From: G965267605 sp965267605
Lineage (GTDB): Bacteria; Bacteroidota; Bacteroidia; Flavobacteriales_E; Vicingaceae
Length of the DNA: 64,000 bases
Assembly (NCBI GenBank): GCA_965267605.1
Contig: OZ254088.1
Location: 3,472,001-3,536,000 of the forward strand
Reading direction: 5' to 3'
A program made the translations under genes and the position numbers. Positions 8,786-17,860 of this stretch are shown here, piece by piece. The notes below the pieces were generated by a model, which searched no databases, was not told the origin of the DNA, and saw only the letters and a list, made by a program, of their open reading frames with translations. Numbering within the stretch: position 1 is the first letter of the stretch; every line of letters starts with the position of its first letter.

Positions 8786-9799
8786 TTATAGTTCGATCAT
8801 TCGACCGTCAATGGCAACCTCATAGCCCTTGCTCACTACAACATTCCGCACAGAGTCGTCATAGATCAAAGGATTGGTATGGTTGAAGTGAATGAAGCAA
8901 ATCTTTTGCCTCTCCAGGTCAGGGAGTGAATCAAAGAGTTGCATAGACTCTTCAACGAAGGGGTGTGGAATTTCCGACATATCCCTGCCAGGAATCTCAC
9001 CATTGGCAAAAAAGGTAGCATCCAGGAGGGCATGATCAACGCTCTTTACTTCCTCCACGATGTTCTTGTTCCATTGATCCCATTTGTTGATGTCTGGAAT
9101 AAAGAGTACCGAGTGCTTCGGTCCCTTGATTCTGAATCCAACCGTTTCTGAGTACTCATCGCGATGAGGAACCAGTATGGGTGTAATAGAGATCTTTTCC
9201 GTCAATTCCACTTCCTTTTCGTTCTCCAGTGGGTTGATCGAAATGTTGTTGAGCTCTACCAATTGATCCCATGGGCCGTTGGTTTCCAGAAAGGTTTTCA
9301 TCCTTGGCATGGCGTAAACAGGAATGCCATTGGCGCCCATTACCTCTCTGCCAAAGTGCATGAGCCCGGAATAATGGCCAATATGTGCATGTGTAAGAAA
9401 CACGCCTTGTAAAGAGTTGGGCTGAAAGAAATCAAGTTGATACAATTGGTATTTGATCTCAGGTGTAGCTTCGATCATCCAGCTCTTGTTGCTTTCAGGA
9501 TCAATTATGGCAAGGGCCACCGGTTCCTGCGCATTGTTCTCGCCAGACCAATAGCGCTCACAGCATTCTTTCTGACAATCTGCCTGAGGGTAACCAGCAT
9601 CCTGTGCAACACCCAGAATCAATACATATGGACCATCAGGAACATCAACCTTTTCCTTAACAGGTTCCGTAGGCTCCTCGATATGTGTTTCAGGTGGTGC
9701 GTAGCCGGATGGTTCCTGGCCACATCCAAGGTTAAAGATCAATAACCCTGTGAGTGCGAAGGGCAACACGCAACGTATCGTCTTTCTTGTAAACATCAT
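8786..9799 (-). CDS. PqqB-like metallo-beta-lactamase-fold hydrolase, lipoprotein
   Basis: Predicted 337-residue lipoprotein. The ATG at 9799 (or 9796) gives a signal peptide ending in the lipobox FNLGC; an ATG at 9829 gives 347 residues with a worse signal. The domain resembles PqqB-type MBL enzymes: ILGVAQDAGYPQ, then LTHAHIGHYSGL as the metal motif (HxHxGH, with Gly where classical MBL enzymes have Asp), VPHRDEY, LFIPDINKWDQW and a C-terminal HFNHTNP. No other PQQ genes are in view, so a role in PQQ synthesis is unlikely; the substrate is unknown. The 5' end overlaps the 3' end of the upstream L,D-transpeptidase gene by about 68 bases. Confidence 0.8.
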   Translation of the reverse strand: MMFTRKTIRCVLPFALTGLLIFNLGCGQEPSGYAPPETHIEEPTEPVKEKVDVPDGPYVLILGVAQDAGYPQADCQKECCERYWSGENNAQEPVALAIIDPESNKSWMIEATPEIKYQLYQLDFFQPNSLQGVFLTHAHIGHYSGLMHFGREVMGANGIPVYAMPRMKTFLETNGPWDQLVELNNISINPLENEKEVELTEKISITPILVPHRDEYSETVGFRIKGPKHSVLFIPDINKWDQWNKNIVEEVKSVDHALLDATFFANGEIPGRDMSEIPHPFVEESMQLFDSLPDLERQKICFIHFNHTNPLIYDDSVRNVVVSKGYEVAIDGRMIEL

Positions 9800-11423
9800 T
9801 GCTAATCTGCAGTGCACCGTTCTCATCAACCCAGGCTGTAAAGTAGTCTAAATATACTGGAATCTTGTGGTTGAAGTCTACACGGATACTCTTGCCACGC
9901 TTACCGATCAACTCGCGATGTTCATCTGTGATGTCTGTATAATCGGCCAGGTATCTAGCCAACTCAACCGGTTCCTGAACCCTCACGCATCCGTGACTTA
10001 CGGCACGCATATCATTCTTGAAAGCGTAGCGACTTGGTGTGTCGTGCAAGTAGATGTTGGACTTATTTGGGAAAATGAACTTTACCCTGCCCAGTGCATT
10101 TCCGTAGCCCGGACGCTGTGTAAATCTGAAGGGTAGGTTACCCGCAGAGTAATTCTCCCACTTCACATCCGATCCCTTGACCCGCTTACCGTTTTTGTAA
10201 ACATTGTAGTTATGCTTCTTCAGGTAATTGGGGTCCTTCTTGATCTTGTGGATCATTTCGTTTCTCGCAATGCTCTTCGGCACAGACCAGGTAGGGTTCA
10301 ATACCATATAGGCCAGTTCTCCGTTCAAAACCGGAGTCTGTGTGCTTCTATGGCCAACACACGTTTTCATAGCCTTCACCACAGTGTCTCCATCGAAGAC
10401 CATCAATCTGAAGCCTGCAATGTTCACCAAAACATAAGCTGAAGTATCAGGATACCCGTGCCACCTCATCCTTTCCAGATTTAGCTTGATCAGTTCCACG
10501 CGTTCCTCCGGAGTGATATTCATCACTGCAACGGTGCGCTTACCAATGATCCCATCAGGGTAAAGATGATTGCGTTGCTGGAAATTGACTACACCAGTGA
10601 TCAATGTGCTGTCATAGGTTTTGAAGTCCTCCGCTGTTTCATCCATATCGCCCAGCTGTATGAGCCTTGTGGCAATGAGATTCAGGATGTCGGACGTATC
10701 ACCCGGTTCAATCTTTTTGACTTTCAGTTTGATGGGCTGGTGTTCTTCTTTCCCGACCTTCCTGAGCTCCTCCTTATAGGCATATTGTAGTGCTCTATAC
10801 ATAGGTTGTTTAGGCTGTATAGCTGCAAGGAATGTTCGAACGTCTCTTTGATTGAATGGGGCAAAGTAGTCTACCACAGAATCGTATGGAGTCTTGTAAC
10901 TGCTCCCATAAAGTCTCTTAGGATTCTCAACACCAATCTGTACATGCTGAGCATATCGTGCTATCGCCTCGCTGGTCAGAATTTCAGTTCTAGCCAACGC
11001 CTGGTAATCAAGTTTACTATGTTTCACACAGTGATTGAGCGAACTCATGATTGATTTTACAATAGTGCTCCTGTGGTACGCTTCAGGATCGAATGCGTGA
11101 TCATCTGCGCGGTTCAGATAAGCAATAGCCGCGGTAAGCGATTCGCTGAATTCAACTTGCTTGATCCATTGTGGTTCAAATTGGTTTTTCCGATACCAGG
11201 ATTCTATGGTATCAAGATCTGTTAGTAGAGGTGAGAGTGCTTCATCTTCTCTTAACCGATCGAATTCTGACCTGATGGCATGGGAGAATGCCTTCGCGTC
11301 AAATTGCGACCGAAGTGTTACTTCAATACCAGGAACTTCCTCTTTCTTTTGGATCTCTGAACAACTGATCAGATACAGAGAAAGTGGTAGTGTCAGGAGC
11401 CATATTTTCCTTACGGAAATCAT
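9732..11423 (-). CDS. L,D-transpeptidase, YcbB/LdtD type, lipoprotein
   Basis: A 563-residue protein with a short lipoprotein signal (lipobox LISC at about residues 18-21). The order matches YcbB-type enzymes: a helical scaffold domain, a peptidoglycan-binding motif (VVNFQQRNHLYPDGIIGKRT, about 270-290) and a YkuD catalytic domain (about 330-505) with the active-site motif SHGCVRV at about residue 478. Such enzymes form 3-3 meso-diaminopimelate cross-links or attach proteins to peptidoglycan in the periplasm. A second, unrelated L,D-transpeptidase lies 40 bases upstream on the same strand, so this looks like a cell-wall remodelling pair. Confidence 0.92.
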   Translation of the reverse strand: MISVRKIWLLTLPLSLYLISCSEIQKKEEVPGIEVTLRSQFDAKAFSHAIRSEFDRLREDEALSPLLTDLDTIESWYRKNQFEPQWIKQVEFSESLTAAIAYLNRADDHAFDPEAYHRSTIVKSIMSSLNHCVKHSKLDYQALARTEILTSEAIARYAQHVQIGVENPKRLYGSSYKTPYDSVVDYFAPFNQRDVRTFLAAIQPKQPMYRALQYAYKEELRKVGKEEHQPIKLKVKKIEPGDTSDILNLIATRLIQLGDMDETAEDFKTYDSTLITGVVNFQQRNHLYPDGIIGKRTVAVMNITPEERVELIKLNLERMRWHGYPDTSAYVLVNIAGFRLMVFDGDTVVKAMKTCVGHRSTQTPVLNGELAYMVLNPTWSVPKSIARNEMIHKIKKDPNYLKKHNYNVYKNGKRVKGSDVKWENYSAGNLPFRFTQRPGYGNALGRVKFIFPNKSNIYLHDTPSRYAFKNDMRAVSHGCVRVQEPVELARYLADYTDITDEHRELIGKRGKSIRVDFNHKIPVYLDYFTAWVDENGALQISNDVYKKDDTLRVALRTHRVIDL

Positions 11424-11463
11424 GTCCTGAATTAAACGTACATGGATTAAAAAAGTGTCAGTT

Positions 11464-12159
11464 TTATCTTAAAAATTTAGAATTTTTAAGATATCCTCTT
11501 TGAGGGTAATAGATGAACACACAAGTTCCGTTCGCGATGGTGTTGATCAGGTCCCAATTCACCTCTTGTGTAACCGCTGGACAACCAAGGCTACGCCCTA
11601 ATCTTCCGTTGTCTTTGATAAATTGTTCGCTTACGTAATCCGCACCATGAATCACCACTCCGCGGTCAAAAGCATTGGAGTTCCATCCCCATTCCTGTCC
11701 GTGAAGTTTCAATGATTTCTCATGTCGTCCATCATAGATCTCTCCCGTAACGAAGAATCCCAGTGAACTCATGTGCGATCCTTCTTCATTGGAAAATTCA
11801 GACGCAAATTCCTCTCCCGTTTTCTTTCCGTGTGATACCAACTCATGGAAGAGTACGTCACCGCAATCCATATCGATCACCCAAAGCCGTTTTTCATTTC
11901 CCGACTTGCTGTAGTCGATGATGGTGAGCTTGTTGTTCTCAGGACTCAGTTTACCATCTTCACGAAGTTGCTTGAATCCCTTTACGGCCATATTGTAAAC
12001 CTTCTCGCTTGGCACGGTCATGTCTTCACAATCGATAAACTCATAGGGAAGCACTTTGAAGGTCTTACCTTCTGTTGGAACAACTGATTCTGTGCCGAGT
12101 GGATGCACGTCAAAAGCGCAGCACAGCACCATAAGTGATATATAAATAACCGTTCTCAA
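11464..12159 (-). CDS. Murein L,D-transpeptidase catalytic domain protein (YkuD_2 type)
   Basis: A 231-residue protein with an N-terminal hydrophobic export signal. Motifs of the YkuD_2 family are present: FEELV-like FHELVSHGKKTG, NEEGSHMSSLGFFVTGEIY, KLHGQEWGWNSNAFDRGVVI, HGADYVSE and the catalytic RSLGCPAV at about residue 190. It lacks a separate peptidoglycan-binding domain. It probably acts on muropeptides in the periplasm. It precedes the YcbB-type enzyme by 40 bases and may share its transcript. Confidence 0.88.
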   Translation of the reverse strand: MRTVIYISLMVLCCAFDVHPLGTESVVPTEGKTFKVLPYEFIDCEDMTVPSEKVYNMAVKGFKQLREDGKLSPENNKLTIIDYSKSGNEKRLWVIDMDCGDVLFHELVSHGKKTGEEFASEFSNEEGSHMSSLGFFVTGEIYDGRHEKSLKLHGQEWGWNSNAFDRGVVIHGADYVSEQFIKDNGRLGRSLGCPAVTQEVNWDLINTIANGTCVFIYYPQRGYLKNSKFLR

Positions 12160-12188
12160 ACCCTTGGACCGCCCCTTCGAGCGAAGTA

Positions 12189-12196
12189 CAAAGTTA
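12189..12196 (-). promoter_or_regulatory. Candidate -7 promoter box (TAACTTTG)
   Basis: Read on the minus strand, TAACTTTG matches the Bacteroidota -7 consensus TAnnTTTG. It lies 29 bases upstream of the ATG of the YkuD_2 gene at 12159. No TTG is found at the usual -33 distance, so confidence is limited. Confidence 0.45.
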
Positions 12197-12272
12197 AAAA
12201 AATAATAAAAGCTTGAGATACAGAGAATTACACCTTCTATCTAATGAAACGGGTTATTGGTCGAAAATGTTG

Positions 12273-12304
12273 CAAAAAAAGGCCCCTCCTGTCGGGAGAG
12301 GCCT
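12273..12304 (-). terminator. Rho-independent terminator of the DUF2330 array
   Basis: A GC-rich hairpin (AGGCC...CTCC / GGAG...GGCCT) followed on the minus strand by seven T residues. It lies 38 bases beyond the stop of the last DUF2330 gene and ends the array. Confidence 0.85.
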
Positions 12305-12341
12305 GTCAAACAGCTAGCTCGCAATTCGCACGTCTACTGAC

Positions 12342-13994
12342 CTAACTGAGCGACTGTTTTTTGGTTCGCTTGCGCATGGCTATGCCAATGCTTAATGTTC
12401 CGGCTGCAAATAATCCGATAATGAGCAGGGCCGTTCCGTTGTTACCATGACCACCATCTACTGGGTCAATGGCTGCTACATCCTCTTCGCCTATTTCGGT
12501 AGAATCGATCAGACTAGCCAGGTACTCCATACTGCTGTCAATAGCATTGCCAACAGCACCGGTAATGGTAGCCTTGCTTTCATCGGTGTCCGGACCTTCA
12601 ATGGTGCCAGATGCATCGCTTCCAAAGGAATCGCTATCGATCCAGGCTCCTGCGGGCTTCTTGATCAGCTTGGCATACTCATCTACGTAGTATTGGTACT
12701 TCGTTGGATTCCAACCTGTTAGCTTTGCCAGTTCTTGTAATTCCTGCTTTCTTCTTTTTACCACACCCTTGTAGTATCCCTGTGCAGCATCACATGTCAG
12801 GTCTTTGCCTGCCGGATGTTGGATAACATATCGGCACTGGAACCTCTCCTTGTTGGGTGTTTGTGTGAACAACAGGTCTTGCGGGTAATTCTGTCTGTTG
12901 TATCGCACGTGCAGGCGCGTTACGAACAGCTGACCACTGTATTGTCCTTGTGTGTTCCAGGAGTTGCTGATAGGATTCAGCCAAAATACACCTGCTTCTC
13001 TTAGGTCTGCATACGGAAGTGCAGGTGCAACACATGGGTCGCATTTTACCTGGTTGGTTGAACTGAGATCCCATGCATATTCCAGCATTACAGCTTTCTC
13101 ACTTTCCTTCTTCCATGCACGCTTATAAGCTGCCTTGTAGAAGTCACCAAAAACGTCCTGACAGAATACCGGAACAGTCATATCGCTCGGCATCTTTACA
13201 GTTCTATAGTTGGCAGTTTCAACCCGACCTTTCTTAGTGAAGGCGTAAACGATAAGATCTTGATGGCCATTAGCGTTAGCCATTCCCAATCGAATTGGAA
13301 GCATGAATTTATCCGTCTTTACCGCGAATTGAAGAGGCCTCAGAGACTGGAATCCGGATTTCTTTTGTTTTTCAAGGTTCACCTTTGCCACAAAGAACTT
13401 CATGTTGTTCTTGATGTAAGGCTCAAGTACTTCTTCTGCTCCTTTTGGAAGCTTGTATCCGTTTTGGGTCAACCATGTTTTTAATCCATCAGATTGCTTC
13501 GCTGATAAGATCATAATGTCGTATTCCCCAACCGTGTACTTTGCCTTGATGGTAACTCCAAGCTTGTCCTTTTTCAACTCGTTGTCATCAACAGCCCTGG
13601 ACATGGCCACTGATTCGGTCATCTCGTCCTCTTCTATAGCAAGATCATAGTATTGCTGGCAAGGACTGGAATCGTAGTACTCAGCCATTCTTGGTGCAGA
13701 ATATGCATCCAGTTTGTCAAAAATGAGTTGCTTGGCAATTCTGATCTGTTCTTCTTTTAGAACGGTTGGAACAGGAACCACCATCGCAAATTCCTTAAGG
13801 TCACCCTGGTAATCGTTACTCATGGTAATGACAGTTCTGTCACCGTCACGTACCAGAATTACCTGGGACTTCTTGTTAAAGAGATTCGCATCTGCCTTGC
13901 ATACGTAGAAGCCGCAGAAGGCAAACGTGTTGACAGAAACCACGGCCAGAGCCAGGGTCAACGTCATTCTTAGTTTTCGCACAATTGTTTTCAT
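12342..13994 (-). CDS. DUF2330 family secreted, C-terminally anchored protein (copy 4 in transcription order)
   Basis: A 550-residue protein when started at the ATG at 13994, which begins an export signal (MKTIVRKLRMTLTLALAVVS...AFA); a frame from 14039 adds 15 unlikely residues. The DUF2330 domain starts directly after the signal with FCGFYVCKADANLFN, which has one extra Cys compared with its paralogs, then TVITMSNDYQGDLKEFAMVVP. Conserved with the other copies are NPC-like SSPC, MANANGHQDLIV, VKCDPC and YNRQNYPQDLLFTQTP. The C-terminus has an Asp/Ser/Thr-rich spacer unique to this copy, one membrane helix (TALLIIGLFAAGTLSIGIAM) and a basic tail RKRTKK, giving an outside-facing anchored topology. 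Function is unknown. Confidence 0.85.
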   Translation of the reverse strand: MKTIVRKLRMTLTLALAVVSVNTFAFCGFYVCKADANLFNKKSQVILVRDGDRTVITMSNDYQGDLKEFAMVVPVPTVLKEEQIRIAKQLIFDKLDAYSAPRMAEYYDSSPCQQYYDLAIEEDEMTESVAMSRAVDDNELKKDKLGVTIKAKYTVGEYDIMILSAKQSDGLKTWLTQNGYKLPKGAEEVLEPYIKNNMKFFVAKVNLEKQKKSGFQSLRPLQFAVKTDKFMLPIRLGMANANGHQDLIVYAFTKKGRVETANYRTVKMPSDMTVPVFCQDVFGDFYKAAYKRAWKKESEKAVMLEYAWDLSSTNQVKCDPCVAPALPYADLREAGVFWLNPISNSWNTQGQYSGQLFVTRLHVRYNRQNYPQDLLFTQTPNKERFQCRYVIQHPAGKDLTCDAAQGYYKGVVKRRKQELQELAKLTGWNPTKYQYYVDEYAKLIKKPAGAWIDSDSFGSDASGTIEGPDTDESKATITGAVGNAIDSSMEYLASLIDSTEIGEEDVAAIDPVDGGHGNNGTALLIIGLFAAGTLSIGIAMRKRTKKQSLS

Positions 13995-14043
13995 AATCGA
14001 ACTTTTAGTTAATAATGTTGCGAGGAGGGAATCGTGCACACTA

Positions 14044-15516
14044 TTAAGAAGTTCGTCTCTTGTAGAGTCTATACGTAAGGCCTGTTCCAGCTGCGAAGAC
14101 CAGAATCAAAGCCCATTTTAAATCACTAAAATTTCCTGAAGGAAAAACCCCGAAATCGTTTACATCGATCCAGGATCCTTCCTGTTTCTTGGATAGTTTG
14201 GCGTATTCCTCAACGTAGGATTTGTGTTGGGATACATCCCATCCTGTGAGGCTGGCCAGTTCATCCAATTCCTTTTGTCTGCGCGTAGCTACTTTACCAT
14301 AGTAGGCCTTTGCCGCAGCGCATGAATAACTTGTTCCAGCTGCATGACGAATTACGTATCTGCCCTGGAAGTTTTCAGTATTTGGTGTTTCGGTGAAAGT
14401 TAGATCCTGCGGGTAATTCTTTCTGTTGTACCGCACATGTAGTCGGGTTACAAACAGATCACCGATGTACGATCCTTGCGACATGGAGTTGTTCACCGCA
14501 CCTACCCAGTACACACCTAGTTCTCTTAGATCTTTATAAGCAAGTACGGGGGCCGGGCATGGGTCACACTTTACAGGTTGCGTACCTGTAATGTTCCAGG
14601 CGTATTCCAACATTACGGCTTTACCTTCTTCTTTTTTCCAGGCTGTATTGTAGGTGTCTTTGTAGAAGTCACCAAACTTGGCCTCAACAAACGTTGGGAT
14701 TTCGTTGTTAGTTGGAATCTTTACTGTTCTGTAGTTAGAACATTCCGCTCTTCCTTTCTTGGTGAAGATGTGAACGATCATATCCTGATCTCCATTGGCA
14801 TTGGCCATTCCTAATCGAATCGGAAGCATGAACTTCTTCGATTTGTAAGCCAGCTGAAGGGGGCTCAGTTCTTTTGATTTTGGATTCTTCATTCGCTCCG
14901 TGTTGATCTTCACCACGAAGAATTTCATATCATTCTTGATGTATGGTTCTAGTACTTCCCGCGCTTTTTCTGGAAGCTTATAACCATTGCGTTTCAACCA
15001 TATTTCAAGGTCTCCGGAATCCTTTGACGACAGAATCAGGATATCGTATTCATCAACCTGATACTTCGCTTCGATTTTCACCTTTAGCTTTCTGGGTGGA
15101 GCAACCTCGTAGGAGGCCACACTCATCTCAGCTAACTGAACTGTTGATCCAGCCAGGGCATAATCACGCTGTACGTATTTAGGTTGACACGGCTTTGGAT
15201 CATGGTATTCAGCCATTCTTGGTGCTGAGTACGCATCGAGTTTTGAGATAATGGAGGGATCCATTGTTCTGATCTGCTCTCGTTTGAGCACGACTGGAAC
15301 AGGTACAACCATAGCAAATTCCTTAAGGTCACCATCGAAATCACTTTTCATGGTAATCACAGAATGCTCACCATTTCGCACGATAACCACTTCAGATTTG
15401 TTGTTGAAGATGTTAGCATCTGCTTTGGCTACAAAGAAGCCACAAAACGCCTGTGCCGGCATTGAGCTGCAGATAATGGCGATAATTAGAATGAATGGAG
15501 AAATAAGTTTTTTCAT
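14044..15516 (-). CDS. DUF2330 family secreted, C-terminally anchored protein (copy 3)
   Basis: A 490-residue paralog. The signal peptide (MKKLISPFILIIAIICSSMPAQA) leads into FCGFFVAKADANIFNNKSEV. It keeps the KPC cysteine, MANANGDQDMIV, VKCDPC, HVRYNRKNYPQDL, the SYSCAA cysteine and LTGWDVSQ. The C-terminus is a short membrane helix (WALILVFAAGTGLTYRL) ending in YKRRTS, with a shorter spacer than copy 4. It is separated by 49 bases from copy 4 downstream and by 10 bases from a 32-residue membrane ORF upstream. It shows more substitutions relative to the other three (for example FDGDLKEF for YxGDLKEF), so the array is not a very recent duplication. Confidence 0.85.
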   Translation of the reverse strand: MKKLISPFILIIAIICSSMPAQAFCGFFVAKADANIFNNKSEVVIVRNGEHSVITMKSDFDGDLKEFAMVVPVPVVLKREQIRTMDPSIISKLDAYSAPRMAEYHDPKPCQPKYVQRDYALAGSTVQLAEMSVASYEVAPPRKLKVKIEAKYQVDEYDILILSSKDSGDLEIWLKRNGYKLPEKAREVLEPYIKNDMKFFVVKINTERMKNPKSKELSPLQLAYKSKKFMLPIRLGMANANGDQDMIVHIFTKKGRAECSNYRTVKIPTNNEIPTFVEAKFGDFYKDTYNTAWKKEEGKAVMLEYAWNITGTQPVKCDPCPAPVLAYKDLRELGVYWVGAVNNSMSQGSYIGDLFVTRLHVRYNRKNYPQDLTFTETPNTENFQGRYVIRHAAGTSYSCAAAKAYYGKVATRRQKELDELASLTGWDVSQHKSYVEEYAKLSKKQEGSWIDVNDFGVFPSGNFSDLKWALILVFAAGTGLTYRLYKRRTS

Positions 15517-15526
15517 AACAGAAGAA

Positions 15527-15625
15527 TTACGAGATCTCTTTTCGTTTACGTACCAGGATCATTAATGAGAACAACCCGAGCAGTAGTGCTGGTCCAAGAA
15601 TCTGTGCATTGTTAAGTAGCTCCAT
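15527..15625 (-). CDS. Putative 32-residue membrane mini-protein
   Basis: A short frame from the ATG at 15625: it encodes MELLNNAQ, then a hydrophobic helix ILGPALLLGLFSLMILV, then the basic end RKRKEIS. It looks like an isolated copy of the C-terminal anchor of the neighbouring DUF2330 proteins. It ends 10 bases before the start of DUF2330 copy 3 on the same strand, and a terminator lies just upstream, so it would be the first cistron of that transcript. No strong ribosome binding site is visible. It could be a real small membrane partner or a remnant of a fifth, deleted DUF2330 copy. Confidence 0.45.
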   Translation of the reverse strand: MELLNNAQILGPALLLGLFSLMILVRKRKEIS

Positions 15626-15670
15626 AATACTGTGTTTGTACTAGAGATGCACACAGATAATTGTTTGCAT

Positions 15671-15698
15671 AAAAAAAGGGGCACCAATGCGCCCCTTT
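15671..15698 (-). terminator. Rho-independent terminator after the small lipoprotein gene
   Basis: AAAGGGGC and GCCCCTTT form an 8-bp stem around an 8-base loop. Read on the minus strand it is followed by a T run. It lies 45 bases after the stop at 15744 and insulates the lipoprotein gene from the second DUF2330 pair. Confidence 0.85.
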
Positions 15699-15743
15699 CT
15701 TGTGCCTGCCCAGCCGAATACCGTGCGGACGGGTTTGTTTTGG

Positions 15744-16181
15744 TTAATCGTTGTCTACCGTTGCACCGTAACCGATCTCCAAAGTAAGTTCAGTTTTGTT
15801 CAAGGCAATAGACGGTTTGGCATCCTGCCACTCTTTCTGCTTGGTGGTCCAGTCTGAACTACTTACGCAGTATCTGATGCTGCCATCTTTGTACCATAAC
15901 ACATCATTGATACAATTTGGGTCGGCTTGAAATCTGTCTATTTCGATTTTTGTGCCTTTGATCTCAAAAGGTCCAACCGTTTCACCGGCTTTTACCAATC
16001 CGTAATCATGGCCATTGAGTGTTACATAAACATCCCACTGCAGTTGTTGTGTTCCAAGCAGTAGGGTTTGGTATGGCATACCCTGTGTGTTGGATACATA
16101 TACCATTGTAGGTTCCTTCTTACAACCATTCATCAGGAGCAACCCTGAGATAGCCGTTAAGATGATTAATGTTCGTTTCAT
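15744..16181 (-). CDS. Small lipoprotein of unknown function
   Basis: A 145-residue protein from the ATG at 16181; the frame is open 105 bases further up but the signal peptide MKRTLIILTAISGLLLMNGC fixes the start. The lipobox is MNGC. The mature part is beta-rich and contains two cysteines (PNC and RYC) that could pair. I recognise no family. It is flanked on both sides by terminators, so it is transcribed alone although it sits between the two DUF2330 pairs; whether it works with them is unknown. Confidence 0.75.
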   Translation of the reverse strand: MKRTLIILTAISGLLLMNGCKKEPTMVYVSNTQGMPYQTLLLGTQQLQWDVYVTLNGHDYGLVKAGETVGPFEIKGTKIEIDRFQADPNCINDVLWYKDGSIRYCVSSSDWTTKQKEWQDAKPSIALNKTELTLEIGYGATVDND

Positions 16182-16286
16182 TGCAATACGATTATCATTT
16201 TTGGTTGACACCCTATTATCAATAACTGTGCCATTGGTTGCTAAAGTAACGCTTTGAATTACAGAAGTTTCCTTAAAGGAAGGCAT

Positions 16287-16319
16287 AAAAAAACCCGCTC
16301 CTTACGAAGCGGGTTTTTT
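16287..16319. terminator. Bidirectional terminator
   Basis: ACCCGCT and AGCGGGT form a perfect 7-bp stem extended by A and T runs on both sides, so it can work in both directions. It lies 14 bases after the stop of DUF2330 copy 2 (16333). Confidence 0.88.
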
Positions 16320-16332
16320 GAAATTATCCGGA

Positions 16333-17832
16333 TCAGGCTTGCACAGTTTTGCTTGCCTGTCTTTTTCTAATTGCGTACACAGCTCCGGTCATCGTTACAA
16401 AGAAGATGCCCAGTGAAGCGAGGAACCCAGTCCATGGGTCATTCGGACCACCATCTCCTACAGGACCCCAATACTGGAAATCATCTATGTTGATCCAGCC
16501 ATCTTTTGCCTTTTCAGGAGCTTTGATGTCGTACTCATTCACGTAATCGTTGTACTTATTTGAGTCCCAACCGGTAATGGAAGCAAGTGTTTCCACTTCT
16601 TTCTTGCGCCTACTAACCACTCCCTTGTAGTACGCATTGGCTTCATTACACTTGAGGTTTTTACCTGCTGCATGATGGATCACGTAGCGTCCCTGGAATC
16701 TCTCCTTATTAGGAGTTTCCGTGAACAAAAGATCCTGAGGATAATCTTTACGGTTATACCTCACATGCATTCTTGTAATATGCAGGTTACCTTCATAGTT
16801 GGCTCCACCCCAACGGTTCTGACCTTGCTTTACCCAAAATACTCCTGCTTCTCTTAGATCAGCATACACTGGAGGTTGGGTTGCACATGGGTCACACTTC
16901 ACGTAGTTGCTAGAACTCAAATCCCATGAGTATTCCAGCATCACCGCTTTACCATCTTCTTTCTTCCATGCCTGCTCGTAAACAGACTTGTAGAAATTAC
17001 CGAAGTCATCTTTGATGAAGACTGGAAGGTCCTGATCAGTAGGAATCTTTACGGTTCGGTAATTGGCAGTTTCTACCTGACCTTTTTCCGTTAAGGTGTA
17101 AACGATCAAGTCCTGGTTACCTTTTGAGTTGGCCATTCCCAACCTGATTGGCAACATGAACTTGTCTGAGCTGTATGCGAACTGAATAGGACGCAGGTTT
17201 TGATACCCTGTCTTTTTCTGTTCCGCAAGATTAACCTTAGCCACGAAGAACTTCATGTTGTTCTTGATGTAGGGCTGCAATACTGATTCCGCTTTGTCCG
17301 GAATCTTGTAGCCATTCTTGTTCAACCATACTTTCAATCCATTGGATTCTTTTGCGGAAAGGATAAGGATATCATATTCGCCTACCGTATAGGTAGCTTC
17401 AATGGTAACACCCAGATCCACAGCTGCTTCCTCCTGAACGGCATCTGCCATAGCGGAAGCCTTAAGCACTCTGCTGCTGTTGAATACGATCTCATTCTCT
17501 GCGTATTTGTTGCAAGGATTAGGATCGTAGTACTCAGCCACGCGAGGTGCGGAATAGCCATCCAGTTTATCAAAGATCTCCTGTTTGGCAACCCGAATCT
17601 GCTTTTCCTGAAGAACAACCGGTACTGGTACAACCATGGCAAACTCTTTAAGATCACCTTCGTAATCATTGCTCATGGTAATTACAGTCTTGTTGTCCTT
17701 GCGGCACACGATGACCTGTGATTTTTCATTCCACAGATCAACATCAGCCTTGGCGACAAAGAACCCGCAGAACCCGAATGATTCAATAGCTGCGAAGCAA
17801 ACGAGTAATGCAAAAATTGAAAGCCTTTTCAT
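16333..17832 (-). CDS. DUF2330 family secreted, C-terminally anchored protein (copy 2)
   Basis: A 499-residue paralog. The signal peptide (MKRLSIFALLVCFAAIESFG) is followed by FCGFFVAKADVDLWNEKSQV. Shared blocks are YEGDLKEFAMVVPVPVVL, DPNPC, MANSKGNQDLIV, VKCDPC, HVRYNRKDYPQDLLFTETP, the LKC cysteine and LTGW-like ITGWDSNK. The C-terminus has a helix ending in YAIRKRQASKTVQA. It starts 28 bases after the stop of copy 1 and precedes a strong terminator, so copies 1 and 2 and probably the RnfD-like gene form one transcript. Confidence 0.86.
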   Translation of the reverse strand: MKRLSIFALLVCFAAIESFGFCGFFVAKADVDLWNEKSQVIVCRKDNKTVITMSNDYEGDLKEFAMVVPVPVVLQEKQIRVAKQEIFDKLDGYSAPRVAEYYDPNPCNKYAENEIVFNSSRVLKASAMADAVQEEAAVDLGVTIEATYTVGEYDILILSAKESNGLKVWLNKNGYKIPDKAESVLQPYIKNNMKFFVAKVNLAEQKKTGYQNLRPIQFAYSSDKFMLPIRLGMANSKGNQDLIVYTLTEKGQVETANYRTVKIPTDQDLPVFIKDDFGNFYKSVYEQAWKKEDGKAVMLEYSWDLSSSNYVKCDPCATQPPVYADLREAGVFWVKQGQNRWGGANYEGNLHITRMHVRYNRKDYPQDLLFTETPNKERFQGRYVIHHAAGKNLKCNEANAYYKGVVSRRKKEVETLASITGWDSNKYNDYVNEYDIKAPEKAKDGWINIDDFQYWGPVGDGGPNDPWTGFLASLGIFFVTMTGAVYAIRKRQASKTVQA

Positions 17833-17860
17833 GTTAAGGTTTGTTGGTTACTGTTTAAAG

